From the NCBI GenBank assembly GCA_002495055.1, contig DADR01000040.1:13234-45704 (forward strand): a DNA stretch of 32,471 nucleotides, read 5' to 3'. The notes below the pieces were generated by a model. The model saw nothing but the letters and a program-made list of their open reading frames with translations. It was not told where the DNA came from and ran no database searches. The stretch is from Methanoregula sp. UBA247. Its GTDB lineage: Archaea > Halobacteriota > Methanomicrobia > Methanomicrobiales > Methanospirillaceae. Positions within the stretch are counted from its first letter, which is position 1. Each line of letters opens with the position of its first letter. The position numbers were made by a program, and so were the translations under genes. Of the stretch, positions 7,992-15,221 are shown piece by piece.

Positions 7992-9473
7992 TCAATCCCG
8001 AGCCAGCTCATGATAGGTAATATACTGGTTCCCGTCTGTAAGGGTGACCGGCTGGAACTGTATGGTCTTGTGTTCCCCGTTCTTGCACTGGACCCGATAG
8101 GTACGGGGCCGGATTTGTCCTGCACAAGCCTGCGAAAGATCGGTCTTCCAGGTGCAAATAACTTCTTTCCGGTATTCCGCATTGGGAAAAGCCTTGTCGA
8201 ACCAGGCACGGCCTGTAGGAAGATCAGCAAGTGTATAGCCGAAAAGATCAGTAAATGCCCGGTTAAGGTAGGTATACCGGCCTTCGGAATCGATGATACT
8301 CATGGCACCGGGAGAGAGATCCATCACCTCCCGGAACCGTTGCTCACTTCGGCGGAGGCGGTCGGCGGTCATTTTCTGGGCGAATGCGATGGAAGCCTGC
8401 CGGATAAACGATTCGATGGTCTGGTGCCCATCAAAAACTTCACCTCGTGGCATAAAAATACCCACGAGTCCAAAAAGATGGTTCTCCCAAATCAACCCGG
8501 TGCAATAGAACCGATCTATACTGAACCGATCAAGTATCGCATCGCAAATCTCCTGGGGGATCTGCCGGAAGCATAAGTCATAGAAAGATGCAGCTTCCCC
8601 ACCGGATTCTGAACGGACAATAAATTCCCGCATCCTTAAAAATGAGCCGAGCGTTTCCTCAAAGGGTGCTTCGAAGACGGTGGCTGTGGGAAAAACCATG
8701 CCAAGGGGATCCCTTCCCAGCAGTGCGATCAACCCCTCGTGAAATTCAGGACCGGCAATAGCCCGGATGGAAAACTGCTTAAATACTTCGTCATAAGACT
8801 GGACATACACATGGGTTTTCGGGACAATCTCAATGATTCGTTCAGCAATATATTGATAAATATTAGCCTCGAGCGGCAGATCCACCAGTTCCATCGCGGT
8901 CCTTGCAAGAAATTCCATATTCCGGACATATTTTTTCCGTTCCGTGATATTTTCAAGCACCAGGGTGCATCCTTTCTCCCCATCGTCAAATGTGGTGGGG
9001 ATTACCTGCATCTGAAAGAAGAGATCCTGGCCATCGTTCCGATAACGGAGGTCGGTGATGACCTGTTCGCGTTCCAGGCTTTTTATTACCGACAGGGCTT
9101 CGGGTGTTGATACGACGGGGATATTTGCCTCTTCAGGAGTCTTGCCGATTATCTCTTCTTTCGTACGATGCAGAGTATTAATGCACTGGTCATTAACCTG
9201 AACGATTCTCAGGTCGTTATCCAGCACCAGGATCAGGTTTTTCGTAAAACAGAGGAAAGCGGAGAGGGGAACACGCCGGGCTGTGTAGTATACCTTGGCA
9301 GCTCCAATAGTCCTCATTTCAACTTTGCCGGAAATTTCCAATATTTCCAGTTGCCTAGAAACTGAGAGCCGGGTCGCACCCGTTTTTCTAGCCAGATCGG
9401 TGATGGTCACACCTCTGGGATGGAACTTCAGGAGATTCAGGATCCGTTGCGCAAGATCTTGTTCCAGAGGCAT
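7992..9473 (-). CDS. HTH-PAS-GAF-PAS sensor/regulator protein
   Basis: This 493-residue soluble protein has an N-terminal winged helix (~1-66: ILNLLKFHPRGVTITDLARKTGATRLSVSRQLEILEISGKVEMR). A first PAS domain (~75-185) follows, closing with the PAC-type string GCTLVLENITERKKY. A GAF-like domain comes next (~190-365; MELVDLPLEANIYQYIAERIIEIVPKTHVYV opens it). The second PAS domain (~370-490; FREVMDLSPGAMSIIDSEGRYTYLNRAFTDLFGYT) ends the protein. No histidine-kinase or transmembrane part is present, so it is probably a one-component cytoplasmic sensor that binds DNA directly; this architecture recurs in Methanomicrobiales. The ligand is unknown. Its 5' side faces a non-coding repeat region. Confidence 0.88.
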   Translation of the reverse strand: MPLEQDLAQRILNLLKFHPRGVTITDLARKTGATRLSVSRQLEILEISGKVEMRTIGAAKVYYTARRVPLSAFLCFTKNLILVLDNDLRIVQVNDQCINTLHRTKEEIIGKTPEEANIPVVSTPEALSVIKSLEREQVITDLRYRNDGQDLFFQMQVIPTTFDDGEKGCTLVLENITERKKYVRNMEFLARTAMELVDLPLEANIYQYIAERIIEIVPKTHVYVQSYDEVFKQFSIRAIAGPEFHEGLIALLGRDPLGMVFPTATVFEAPFEETLGSFLRMREFIVRSESGGEAASFYDLCFRQIPQEICDAILDRFSIDRFYCTGLIWENHLFGLVGIFMPRGEVFDGHQTIESFIRQASIAFAQKMTADRLRRSEQRFREVMDLSPGAMSIIDSEGRYTYLNRAFTDLFGYTLADLPTGRAWFDKAFPNAEYRKEVICTWKTDLSQACAGQIRPRTYRVQCKNGEHKTIQFQPVTLTDGNQYITYHELARD

Positions 9474-9684
9474 CTTGTAAGGTCATTGTCCCGGAAAAAT
9501 AAAAGCCATTGCTCCGGATCCATCGTGTATCTCTTCCCCCCACGTTATCTGAATTGTATCATCCCACAGCATGGCAGGAGCGGGGCGATGCAGTTGCCAG
9601 CGGCCCGAGTGAGCGCCGGTTACCGAACGCATCAGCGAGAGGTCGAGCGCGAACGAGTCACTGAGCGTTAGGTATGAGTACGAT

Positions 9685-9870
9685 CAACAGCGACGAACAC
9701 GATACGAAGCATGGTGTGAGGAGCGGGCACAGAGCAGCAAGCCCGAAATGAGCCTGCGAGTGAAGGGGTGCGTCATCATCTGCTCGATCAACCGCGAGAA
9801 AACAGCGAGGTGATGTGAAGCGAGCCGGAGCATCAGCGAGGACGAGTGAACATGACCGAGCGTCTGCGTG
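9685..9870 (+). repeat. Dispersed ~185 bp non-coding repeat, copy A
   Basis: This stretch aligns with 16862-17045 in the same orientation. The first ~92 bp (from CAACAGCGAC through GGGGTGCGTCATC) and the last ~65 bp (from AGCGAGGTGATGTGAAGCGA through GAGCGTCTGC) are highly similar, with only a few transitions in the last block. The ~28 bp between them are diverged. Both copies are full of GCGAG/GTGAG/GAGC tracts. The ~90 bp before copy A (9595-9684) have similar composition but are not shared with copy B. It lies ~100 bp beyond the 3' end of the cupin gene. Open frames across it on the minus strand are by-products of the repeat. The rest of the 9474-9977 gap shows nothing else. Confidence 0.8.
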
Positions 9871-9977
9871 TTCTGTTGTGCCCGTAATAAGAGATAGCCG
9901 ACCGATTCACCCATTTCGCACGACTGTGTCGAGCTTGCACATGTTCTGCGGACCGGTCCAAAAGAGGAGATGCTTTT

Positions 9978-10316
9978 TTAGAGCAGTTCGGTCTCTTCTG
10001 TAGGTTTCGGCACCTTGACCACAAGTACCCTGAAAACCGCTTTACTTTCATTGATCCAGCGGTGCGGGATCCGCGCCGGGCTCTCAATGAGCATATCCTT
10101 AGTACAGCTCACTCGTTCATCCCCAATCTCGACGATAGCTGTGCCTTCCAGCACATAGAAGAAGACATCGACGGGTGTCATATGTTTTTTCAGTGATTCT
10201 CCGGGCTGGAGTGTAATCACGACAGCGATGGCGTTCTTTGTATCATAGATCTTCCGGGCGTCAACATGGTGAGGATTAGGGCCTTCCCAAAAAGAATATT
10301 TGCACCTGCCCGGCAA
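9978..10316 (-). CDS. Single-domain cupin protein
   Basis: This small beta-barrel protein is up to 112 residues. The cupin motif 1 region is LQPGESLKKHMTPVDVFFYVLEGTAIVEIGDE (~36-67), with G, H45 and E57 positions of the metal site partly kept. The motif 2 region is SPARIPHRWINESKAVFRVLVVK (~79-101), with the P-x-x-x-P-H signature and its conserved His. No catalytic activity can be assigned; such proteins are often small-molecule binding or isomerase-like. The frame opens at a TTG (10316) just after an in-frame stop. There is no strong ribosome-binding site and the first ~18 residues are not family-like, so the N-terminus is uncertain. Confidence 0.8.
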   Translation of the reverse strand: MPGRCKYSFWEGPNPHHVDARKIYDTKNAIAVVITLQPGESLKKHMTPVDVFFYVLEGTAIVEIGDERVSCTKDMLIESPARIPHRWINESKAVFRVLVVKVPKPTEETELL

Positions 10317-10474
10317 GAAACAGGCAGGTGTGATTTACACAGGCAACATCAAACAAGGTGATTCACTGGCAATACGGAAAAAGGGCGGGTGTGGTTCCCG
10401 CCCATCTACCCCTGTGTCCCCGAATGGACGTACATATATCAGCGTGCTGAGATAAACCGGTTTCGATTTTCGGG

Positions 10475-10563
10475 TTAAACTCCCAGACTCAACACCCTAA
10501 TCCCAGTAATCATCCCCACAATCTGCTGAGCTGCCACCGGGTCAACAACCCGTGTCAGCACCA
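10475..10563 (-). pseudogene. 3'-end remnant related to the membrane-protein gene at 19044-19628
   Basis: Read on the minus strand, this piece encodes RLVLTRVVDPVAAQQIVG then MITGIRVLSLGV and stop. It matches the C-terminus of the protein ending at 19044, which reads GLVLARVVDPVTAQHVVG then IITGMGI. A stop codon sits immediately upstream in frame and no further similarity is visible, so only the last ~25 codons survive. The remnant shows that a second, related copy of the 19-20.8 kb cassette once lay here or was transiently inserted. Confidence 0.7.
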
Positions 10564-10871
10564 ACCGTTACAAAATGATTGATAGGGATGATGTAGCTGG
10601 ATTGAAAAGATACAGGAAATACCATTATATTTTTATGATGAGGTTGATTCTTAAATCCCAACTACTGGAATTGTTTTCAAAATTTGTTTCAAAATTTGAT
10701 TTATGAAAGACATCTTATAAAGCTCCCGAATGATGTCAGGAATGGAACTGCTTAAGGTTCACCTGCTGCGAATGCAGTCATGAGAGAACGGAAAATCCGT
10801 CACAATGATACGACTGATAATTTGGCAGGCAAGCAAGTAATCGTTGATCGCGAAGAGGGAGATGAAAAACC
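10564..10871. other. Intergenic, promoter region of the DUF2769 gene
   Basis: This stretch of ~300 bp has no convincing gene. It is AT-rich from 10600 to 10720 (TTATATTTTTATGATG at ~10625 and CTTATAAAGC at ~10714), and either could supply a TATA box for the gene at 10872. No repeat or further cassette remnant was recognised. Confidence 0.4.
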
Positions 10872-11189
10872 ATGGACAAATTTGAAGAGTTACATAAGGG
10901 ATGGGCAAAGGTGCCGGAGTCAAAACAGATTCAAATGGATGAAGCCAAAAAAAAGGAATGCATATGCCCCAAATGCCCGACTTACACCAATTGTGCAAAG
11001 AATGCAAAAGAGCTGCTCTTCTGTATGAAGGGGAAGAGCTTCATGTGCGTTGATAAAGCTGTGGAATGTATCTGTCCGAGCTGCCCGGTTACAGGAGAAT
11101 ATGGACTCAAGCACAAGTTCTTCTGTATGAAAGGAGCGGAGAAAGCCCAGCGCTATGAGAATGCGTTATGGGGAACAAAAATCGTCTGA
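10872..11189 (+). CDS. DUF2769 family Cys-rich protein
   Basis: This 105-residue soluble protein has two similar Cys-rich halves. The first is CICPKCPTYTNCAKNAKELLFCMKGKS (~30-56). The second is CICPSCPVTGEYGLKHKFFCMKGAE (~65-89). The C-x-C-P-x-C-P...F-C-M-K-G pattern is typical of the DUF2769 family found mainly in methanogens. The duplicated Cys sets suggest binding of zinc or an Fe-S cluster; this is inference. The ATG follows GAGGGAGATG with ~6 nt spacing. It starts a run of same-strand small redox-flavoured genes extending to 13596. A T8 run at ~11226-11233 downstream may terminate the transcript. Confidence 0.82.
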   Translation: MDKFEELHKGWAKVPESKQIQMDEAKKKECICPKCPTYTNCAKNAKELLFCMKGKSFMCVDKAVECICPSCPVTGEYGLKHKFFCMKGAEKAQRYENALWGTKIV

Positions 11190-11335
11190 TTACGATTTCA
11201 ACTAATAACGACTAAACTTTAATAATTTTTTTTATTTCATAACAGAATAGCAATCTATACAGATAGTTCAAAAAAAGTTGTTTTAGGTGTTGCCGGGTTC
11301 AGCGTAATCGGACTACAACTCCACAGGAATAAACC

Positions 11336-11701
11336 ATGGTTGAATTCAAACTGGAAAACCCGGATAAGCATGACAAAAAGCGGGAGGAACTGTATGCAAA
11401 AGTCCTCTCACTCAAAGATATAGTCTCGTATCAGGATGGAACTGTTGCAAGCCGTATGATCATCAACAGAAAAGCAGGGAGTATCACGGTCTTTTCATTC
11501 GATGAGAATGAGGGCCTGTCGGAACACACTGCCCCCTATGACGCAGTGGTTACGATCATCGATGGGGAATGTGAGGTGTGGGTTGCCGGCCAGACACTCC
11601 AGATGAAGGAAGGACAGACCATCATCTTTCCCGCCAATGTCCCCCACGCTCTCAGCGCCATCACAAAATTCAAGATGACACTTACCATGATCCGGGGATA
11701 G
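11336..11701 (+). CDS. Cupin domain protein
   Basis: This 121-residue single-domain cupin has motif 1 as SEHTAPYDAVVTIIDGECEVWVAG (~62-85), with H64 and a later Glu position, and motif 2 as EGQTIIFPANVPHALSAITKFKMTLTMIRG (~92-121), with the P-x-x-x-P-H pattern. It is compact, cytosolic and likely metal-binding; the ligand is unknown. The ATG has CAGGAAT ~7 nt upstream. It is followed after 3 bp by the CxxCG-type small gene, so both are probably one transcript. A long AT-rich leader (11190-11335) suggests its own promoter. Confidence 0.85.
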   Translation: MVEFKLENPDKHDKKREELYAKVLSLKDIVSYQDGTVASRMIINRKAGSITVFSFDENEGLSEHTAPYDAVVTIIDGECEVWVAGQTLQMKEGQTIIFPANVPHALSAITKFKMTLTMIRG

Positions 11702-11704
11702 CCA

Positions 11705-12025
11705 ATGGGCGGGAATGATCAGGACGGATACTATTGCACCATTTGCGGCGGTATCCCTCCGGACCAGATAAAAATCAAAAAAATTCCCATTGACGGAAAG
11801 GAAACCGGTATTGACCGGCTGGACTGGATTCTCCTCGATGTTGCCAGCCTGAACCTTACCAACGATGAAACGATCACCACAGAAATTATCAAACGAGTCC
11901 GGCAGTTCAATTATATCCCTACGAAAAAGATGACAGAATACAGAAACGCACTCCTGAGGGAATATAAGATGATGGCACCCAGTGAGAGAAGGCATCAGAA
12001 GAGAGAGGATATGCGCCATGCTTGA
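11705..12025 (+). CDS. Small CxxCG zinc-binding-type protein, unknown function
   Basis: The predicted protein has 106 residues. Near the N-terminus is YYCTICGGIPPDQIKIKKIPIDGKETGIDRLD: one C-x-x-C-G knuckle and a following KIxKIPIDGKETGID segment, which looks strongly conserved. The middle is helical (EIIKRVRQFNYIPTKKMTEYRNALLREYKMM). The last ~15 residues are basic and charged. One knuckle alone gives two ligands, so a metal may be shared between subunits. It lies 3 bp after the cupin stop and overlaps the next gene by 8 bp (ATGCTTGA), implying coupled translation. I do not know a named family for it. Confidence 0.75.
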   Translation: MGGNDQDGYYCTICGGIPPDQIKIKKIPIDGKETGIDRLDWILLDVASLNLTNDETITTEIIKRVRQFNYIPTKKMTEYRNALLREYKMMAPSERRHQKREDMRHA

Positions 12026-12254
12026 CCATTGTCCCGGAGCTGCGAATCTCCGTACCCCCACCCTGACGATAAAAAAGTGTCCGCAGTGCGGCGAGGAAGT
12101 AGAAATCTTCTCAAATGATGTTAAAGTAGCGTGTGGCAACTGCGAATTTATCATTTACAATGATATTCTTTCGTGTATCCAGTGGTGCAAGTATGCCAAG
12201 GAGTGCGTCGGTGAAGAGATGTACCGGAAACTTGTCGAGAAGAAAGAGGGATGA
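12018..12254 (+). CDS. Small zinc-ribbon protein
   Basis: This 78-residue protein begins MLDHCPGAANLRTPTLTIKK. The ribbon KKCPQCGEEVEIFSNDVKVACGNCEFIIYND has two C-x-x-C knuckles (~20-23 and ~38-41) 15 residues apart, a treble-clef or zinc-ribbon spacing. A second Cys-rich stretch, LSCIQWCKYAKECVGEEMY, follows with C-x-x-x-C-x-x-x-x-x-C. The start at 12018 lies inside the end of the upstream gene with an 8 bp overlap; an earlier in-frame ATG at 11982 would read through unrelated sequence and is unlikely. Proteins of this form occur in methanogens and Archaeoglobus beside oxygen- or NO-stress genes. A metal-sensing or electron-transfer helper role is inference. Confidence 0.78.
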   Translation: MLDHCPGAANLRTPTLTIKKCPQCGEEVEIFSNDVKVACGNCEFIIYNDILSCIQWCKYAKECVGEEMYRKLVEKKEG

Positions 12255-12366
12255 TGGAGTTCACAACACCTGGTGAAGGATCCTGACCGAAAAAAATCAT
12301 TCAAGGATGAAATGATCGAGAAGTTCACGAACAGAATTTATAACAAAAAAATTGGAATGATATTCT

Positions 12367-12918
12367 ATGCCGCCACATTGTGATACAAGGGATGGGCCAG
12401 TCGTGAAAGCAGCGATGAAAGCGCTGGAGACCGGCAATCTTAATTATGTACTGATCTGGATTCCCCAGGAATCCGAAAAGGAACTCAAAACAATCTTTGA
12501 AAAAACCCTGCGTGCGAGAAAAGCCGGTAAGGATGCAAAGGAGGTTGCTGATGACTGGTTCTTTGAAAATTGCATCCGGATTCACCGTGCAGGAGAGGGA
12601 GCTCCGTATACCGGCATGAAACCGGCCGGGCTCAGCGAAGGTCCGGTTGTACCGAGAGCGGAGAAAGCCATTGAAACCGAGGATCCCAAGGAATCGATCG
12701 GGTTTATCCTCAAGACTGTCGAAGACGATCTGACGCATCGCTTCCATCACGTTATGGCAAAGAAAAAGTATGACGTGAACGATGTAGCTGCCGGCAGGGA
12801 ATTCATAGAAGCATTCATTGGCTGGGTGGTATATTCCCATCATCTCTACATGTCGGTGACAAGTGCCGTCGGCCATGGAGAGAAGCATGAGGAAAAAACC
12901 GGGTGCGGCCACCACTGA
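12367..12918 (+). CDS. DUF6448 family protein
   Basis: This 183-residue protein begins MPPHCDTRDGPVVKAAMKALETG, a start I recognise as DUF6448. It continues with the conserved ADDWFFENCIRIHRAGEGAPYTGMKPAGL region (~61-89) and GPVVPRAEKAIET. It is mostly helical, with His-rich ends (H4; YSHHLY; C-terminal CGHH), which hints at metal binding. There is no TM segment or signal peptide. Function is unknown. It sits 112 bp after the zinc-ribbon gene and 24 bp before rubredoxin, so co-transcription with rubredoxin is likely. A weak GGAATGAT precedes the ATG. Confidence 0.85.
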   Translation: MPPHCDTRDGPVVKAAMKALETGNLNYVLIWIPQESEKELKTIFEKTLRARKAGKDAKEVADDWFFENCIRIHRAGEGAPYTGMKPAGLSEGPVVPRAEKAIETEDPKESIGFILKTVEDDLTHRFHHVMAKKKYDVNDVAAGREFIEAFIGWVVYSHHLYMSVTSAVGHGEKHEEKTGCGHH

Positions 12919-12942
12919 ACTACGTTGCTGTGAAGAATAATC

Positions 12943-13128
12943 GTGACAGAAATGACTGCCGAGATGGTGCGGTACGAGTGCCTGGTTTGCGGATATATCT
13001 ACGATCCGAAGATCGGAGACCCCAAGGGAGGAATTCCTCCTGGTATGGAATTCAATGCATTGCCGGATGACTGGGTCTGCCCTGATTGTGGAGTTGGGAA
13101 AGATCAGTTCGTGAAAGTGCAGGAATAA
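12943..13128 (+). CDS. Rubredoxin
   Basis: This small electron carrier holds one Fe in four Cys: YECLVCGYIYDP and DDWVCPDCGVGKDQF give the classical C-x-x-C...C-x-x-C set. The G-x-x-P-G-x-x-F-x-x-L-P-x-D-W core (IPPGMEFNALPDDW) is complete. The open frame starts with GTG at 12943 (61 residues). The internal ATG at 12964 would give 54 residues, the usual rubredoxin length, but neither start has a strong ribosome-binding site. In methanogens rubredoxin delivers electrons to oxygen- and peroxide-scavenging enzymes, which fits the neighbouring stress genes. Confidence 0.95.
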   Translation: MTEMTAEMVRYECLVCGYIYDPKIGDPKGGIPPGMEFNALPDDWVCPDCGVGKDQFVKVQE

Positions 13129-13197
13129 TTAAGCAACATCGGGCAGAGAATAACACCTGCTGACCGGTGCCTGATTTCAAATTCCGGGAACGTCACT

Positions 13198-13596
13198 ATG
13201 TCTCAGGATACTGAAAAAACAATCAAAAGAATGGCTACTCAGTTATTCCGGTATCCTATCGATAATTATCTGTCATCGGAAAATTTTTCAGAGTTCTGCA
13301 GGGAATATGATTTGAGTGATGCCTGGAAAGAAAAACTGGAATCCTCCCGGGACAGGCCGGATTTATACGGTCGCGATGTGATAAAAAACGCGTTCGTTTT
13401 ATTTTTGCACCATATTTCTCATTGCCGGCCGGATGAATTTCTCGCATTGTTCACCCGGATTCTGGAAGGGTTCTCTCAAGCGGGTTCTCTAACATTACCT
13501 TTAGATGACCTGAAAAGGGAGTTACTGGTGCTAGGATATTCCGATGGTGACATAGAACACGAATTTACAAACCTGAAGACGGGCCTCCTGAAGTAA
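13198..13596 (+). CDS. Hypothetical protein, helical
   Basis: The predicted protein has 132 residues and is almost entirely helical (TEKTIKRMATQLFRYPIDNYL; DVIKNAFVLFLHHISHC; DEFLALFTRILEGFSQAG; LDDLKRELLVLGYSDGDIEHEF). It has no TM segment, only two Cys (C34, C80) and no recognised motif. The last third resembles small effector or regulatory helical domains, but this is weak. It is the last gene of the plus-strand run before the convergent Fe-S protein gene. Coding status is supported by length and amino-acid composition rather than by homology. Confidence 0.6.
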   Translation: MSQDTEKTIKRMATQLFRYPIDNYLSSENFSEFCREYDLSDAWKEKLESSRDRPDLYGRDVIKNAFVLFLHHISHCRPDEFLALFTRILEGFSQAGSLTLPLDDLKRELLVLGYSDGDIEHEFTNLKTGLLK

Positions 13597-13817
13597 TGCA
13601 AGCGGTCTTACATCTTTGCCCTGTGCAGATCATCAAAATTGAAGAACTCTGTTAAGTTTTCATCTATCAACGTTCAATGACATCTCATGGATAGAAAATA
13701 GTTGACAGCAATCATATCCCCTCCCAATCAAATATTCACGGGAAAACTTGAATCATCCAAAAAAGGAAAAAGGATTGGCGACTCGTCTGTCGCCGGAAAT
13801 AAGGTGTGGCAGATAAG

Positions 13818-14744
13818 TTACTCTACTTCTCCCTGTATCGTGATCGTCTTCTCAGTAACCGGTAACTTCTTTCCTGACTGTTCCAGCGCCCGGTCCACAA
13901 CATACCGCACACCGCTGCAGCACGGTACTTCCATATGTGCAACCAGGATCGATTTGATCAGGTGACTTGAGAAGATCTGAGCCAGCTTTTCGATATATCC
14001 GTCGATGTCCGAATCAAGTTTCGGGCAAAAGATAATCACGATCCGATTCCGGAGGAATTCTGCATGAAAACCTGCGTACGCGAAAGGAACGCAGTCAGCG
14101 GCGATCAGGAGATCGGCGTTGTCAAAATACGGGGCAGCCGGGTTCAGGAGTTTGAGCTGGATAGGCCATTGCCGGAGTTCGGAACCGGTCGTCCCGCCCA
14201 CGGGTTGCCGGGGTCCGGTGCGGGGAATGCTCCGGGCTGCTGAACCCGGACAACCGGCAAATGGACCGGGTCTTCCCGACCCGCTGTGACATGCTTCCTG
14301 AGCGGAGGAATGAGATCCTGCTCCCGGCAGGGATACCCGTTCCGCTACAGGTACGACAGTCCCTTTCCGGGGGGCCCGGACCGGTGGAGAATGATCAGGG
14401 ATCGGTATACCTTTCTCTATCAGGTACTCGACAGCCTGATCATACAATGCAATTTGCCCATGGCCGGCGAGATGTTCCAGATGTGCCTTAATGACCGGTG
14501 CTCCCTGTCGGACGATATTCTCCATGACCGTCTTCTCATCGTAGGGAACCGCTTCCCGCTCAATGACGCTGATCGCTCCTTCCGGACAGGTACCAATGCA
14601 GGCACCAAGACCATCACAAAAAAGATCGCTCACGAGCCGTGCCTTCCCGTCGATAAGCTGAAGGGCTCCCTCCGGGCAGTCCGGAATGCACTGGCCGCAC
14701 CCTGTGCATTTGTTTTCGTCAATACTGATTATGTTCCGTTTCAT
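13818..14744 (-). CDS. Ferredoxin-like 4Fe-4S protein, likely Hcp-associated
   Basis: The predicted protein has 308 residues. The N-terminal ferredoxin domain has one full cluster motif, C13-x2-C16-x2-C19-x3-C23-P (CTGCGQCIPDCPEGAL). A second set is CDGLGACIGTCPEGAIS (C43, C49, C53), a variant spacing seen in this family. Residues ~55-150 are a helical linker. The C-terminal part (~195-300) has SELRQWPIQLKLLNPAAPYF, LLIAADCVPFAYAGFH, CPKLDSDIDGYIEKL and MEVPCCSGV, conserved blocks of a family often found beside hcp or other redox genes. A CPGS motif lies at ~174. It likely transfers electrons, perhaps to Hcp; the partner is inferred. It is 31 bp downstream of the HxlR gene and in the same operon. 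Confidence 0.82.
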   Translation of the reverse strand: MKRNIISIDENKCTGCGQCIPDCPEGALQLIDGKARLVSDLFCDGLGACIGTCPEGAISVIEREAVPYDEKTVMENIVRQGAPVIKAHLEHLAGHGQIALYDQAVEYLIEKGIPIPDHSPPVRAPRKGTVVPVAERVSLPGAGSHSSAQEACHSGSGRPGPFAGCPGSAARSIPRTGPRQPVGGTTGSELRQWPIQLKLLNPAAPYFDNADLLIAADCVPFAYAGFHAEFLRNRIVIIFCPKLDSDIDGYIEKLAQIFSSHLIKSILVAHMEVPCCSGVRYVVDRALEQSGKKLPVTEKTITIQGEVE

Positions 14745-14775
14745 GGTGTTACTCTCTGTATCATAGAACTATTCC

Positions 14776-15144
14776 TTACAGCACGCAAACCTTACAGTCC
14801 TGTTCACCACAGGGGATGTTGTCGATCTTCCATTTCAGCGCCCAGTGCTTGATGCCCCGGATTACATTCACGATCTCGAGCCCGCTTTCCGTCAGCGTGT
14901 ACTCAGTCCTGACCGGGAACGCAGTTGCATCCACGTTGCGGGAGAGAATTCCCTCGTCTTCAAGTTCCTTCAACCGTTCCGAGAGAACCTTTGGGGTGAT
15001 ACCATCGAGAGCATCACGCAGCTCGGAGAACCTGCGGGTATATCCTTCACCCTTGTAGAGTTCGAGGATAATCAACAATGTCCATTTCTTTGTCAGATAT
15101 TTCACGGTCTGGTTGACCGTGCACGCATCCTGCATGGTATGCAT
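14776..15144 (-). CDS. HxlR-family winged-helix regulator
   Basis: This 122-residue regulator shows the HxlR signature. It has CTVNQTVKYLTKKWTLLIILELYKGEGYTRRFSELRDALDGITPKVLSERLKELEDEGILSR, followed by FPVRTEYTLTESGLEI (the wing). An N-terminal Cys (C8) and a C-terminal CGEQDCKVCVL (four-spaced Cys, residues ~112-121) are extra. Cys in HxlR relatives often sense electrophiles or redox state, and this tail could bind a metal or Fe-S cluster. The start is ATG with CAGGAG ~7 nt upstream. It is divergent from hcp with a 77 bp gap and is the probable regulator of both hcp and the Fe-S gene downstream; this is inferred from layout. Confidence 0.92.
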   Translation of the reverse strand: MHTMQDACTVNQTVKYLTKKWTLLIILELYKGEGYTRRFSELRDALDGITPKVLSERLKELEDEGILSRNVDATAFPVRTEYTLTESGLEIVNVIRGIKHWALKWKIDNIPCGEQDCKVCVL

Positions 15145-15161
15145 TTGGAAACTCCTGACTA

Positions 15162-15168
15162 TTTATAA
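15162..15168 (+). promoter_or_regulatory. TATA box of hcp
   Basis: TTTATAA lies ~55 bp before the hcp ATG. A start site ~26 nt downstream (~15190) leaves a ~30 nt leader that carries the AAAGGAG ribosome-binding site. The same short interval holds the start of hxlR, so a regulator bound here could affect both directions. Confidence 0.55.
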
Positions 15169-15221
15169 TCTGGTATTCTATTGATATCTTGTAGCAAAAA
15201 GAAATCAAAAGGAGTCGAAAA

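Noticed and set aside
9684..9914. Minus-strand ORF of 76 residues, and a similar one at 16857-17081
   Set aside because: Their similarity to each other follows the ~185 bp nucleotide repeat; they start and end in unrelated flanks and have no ribosome-binding site or domain.
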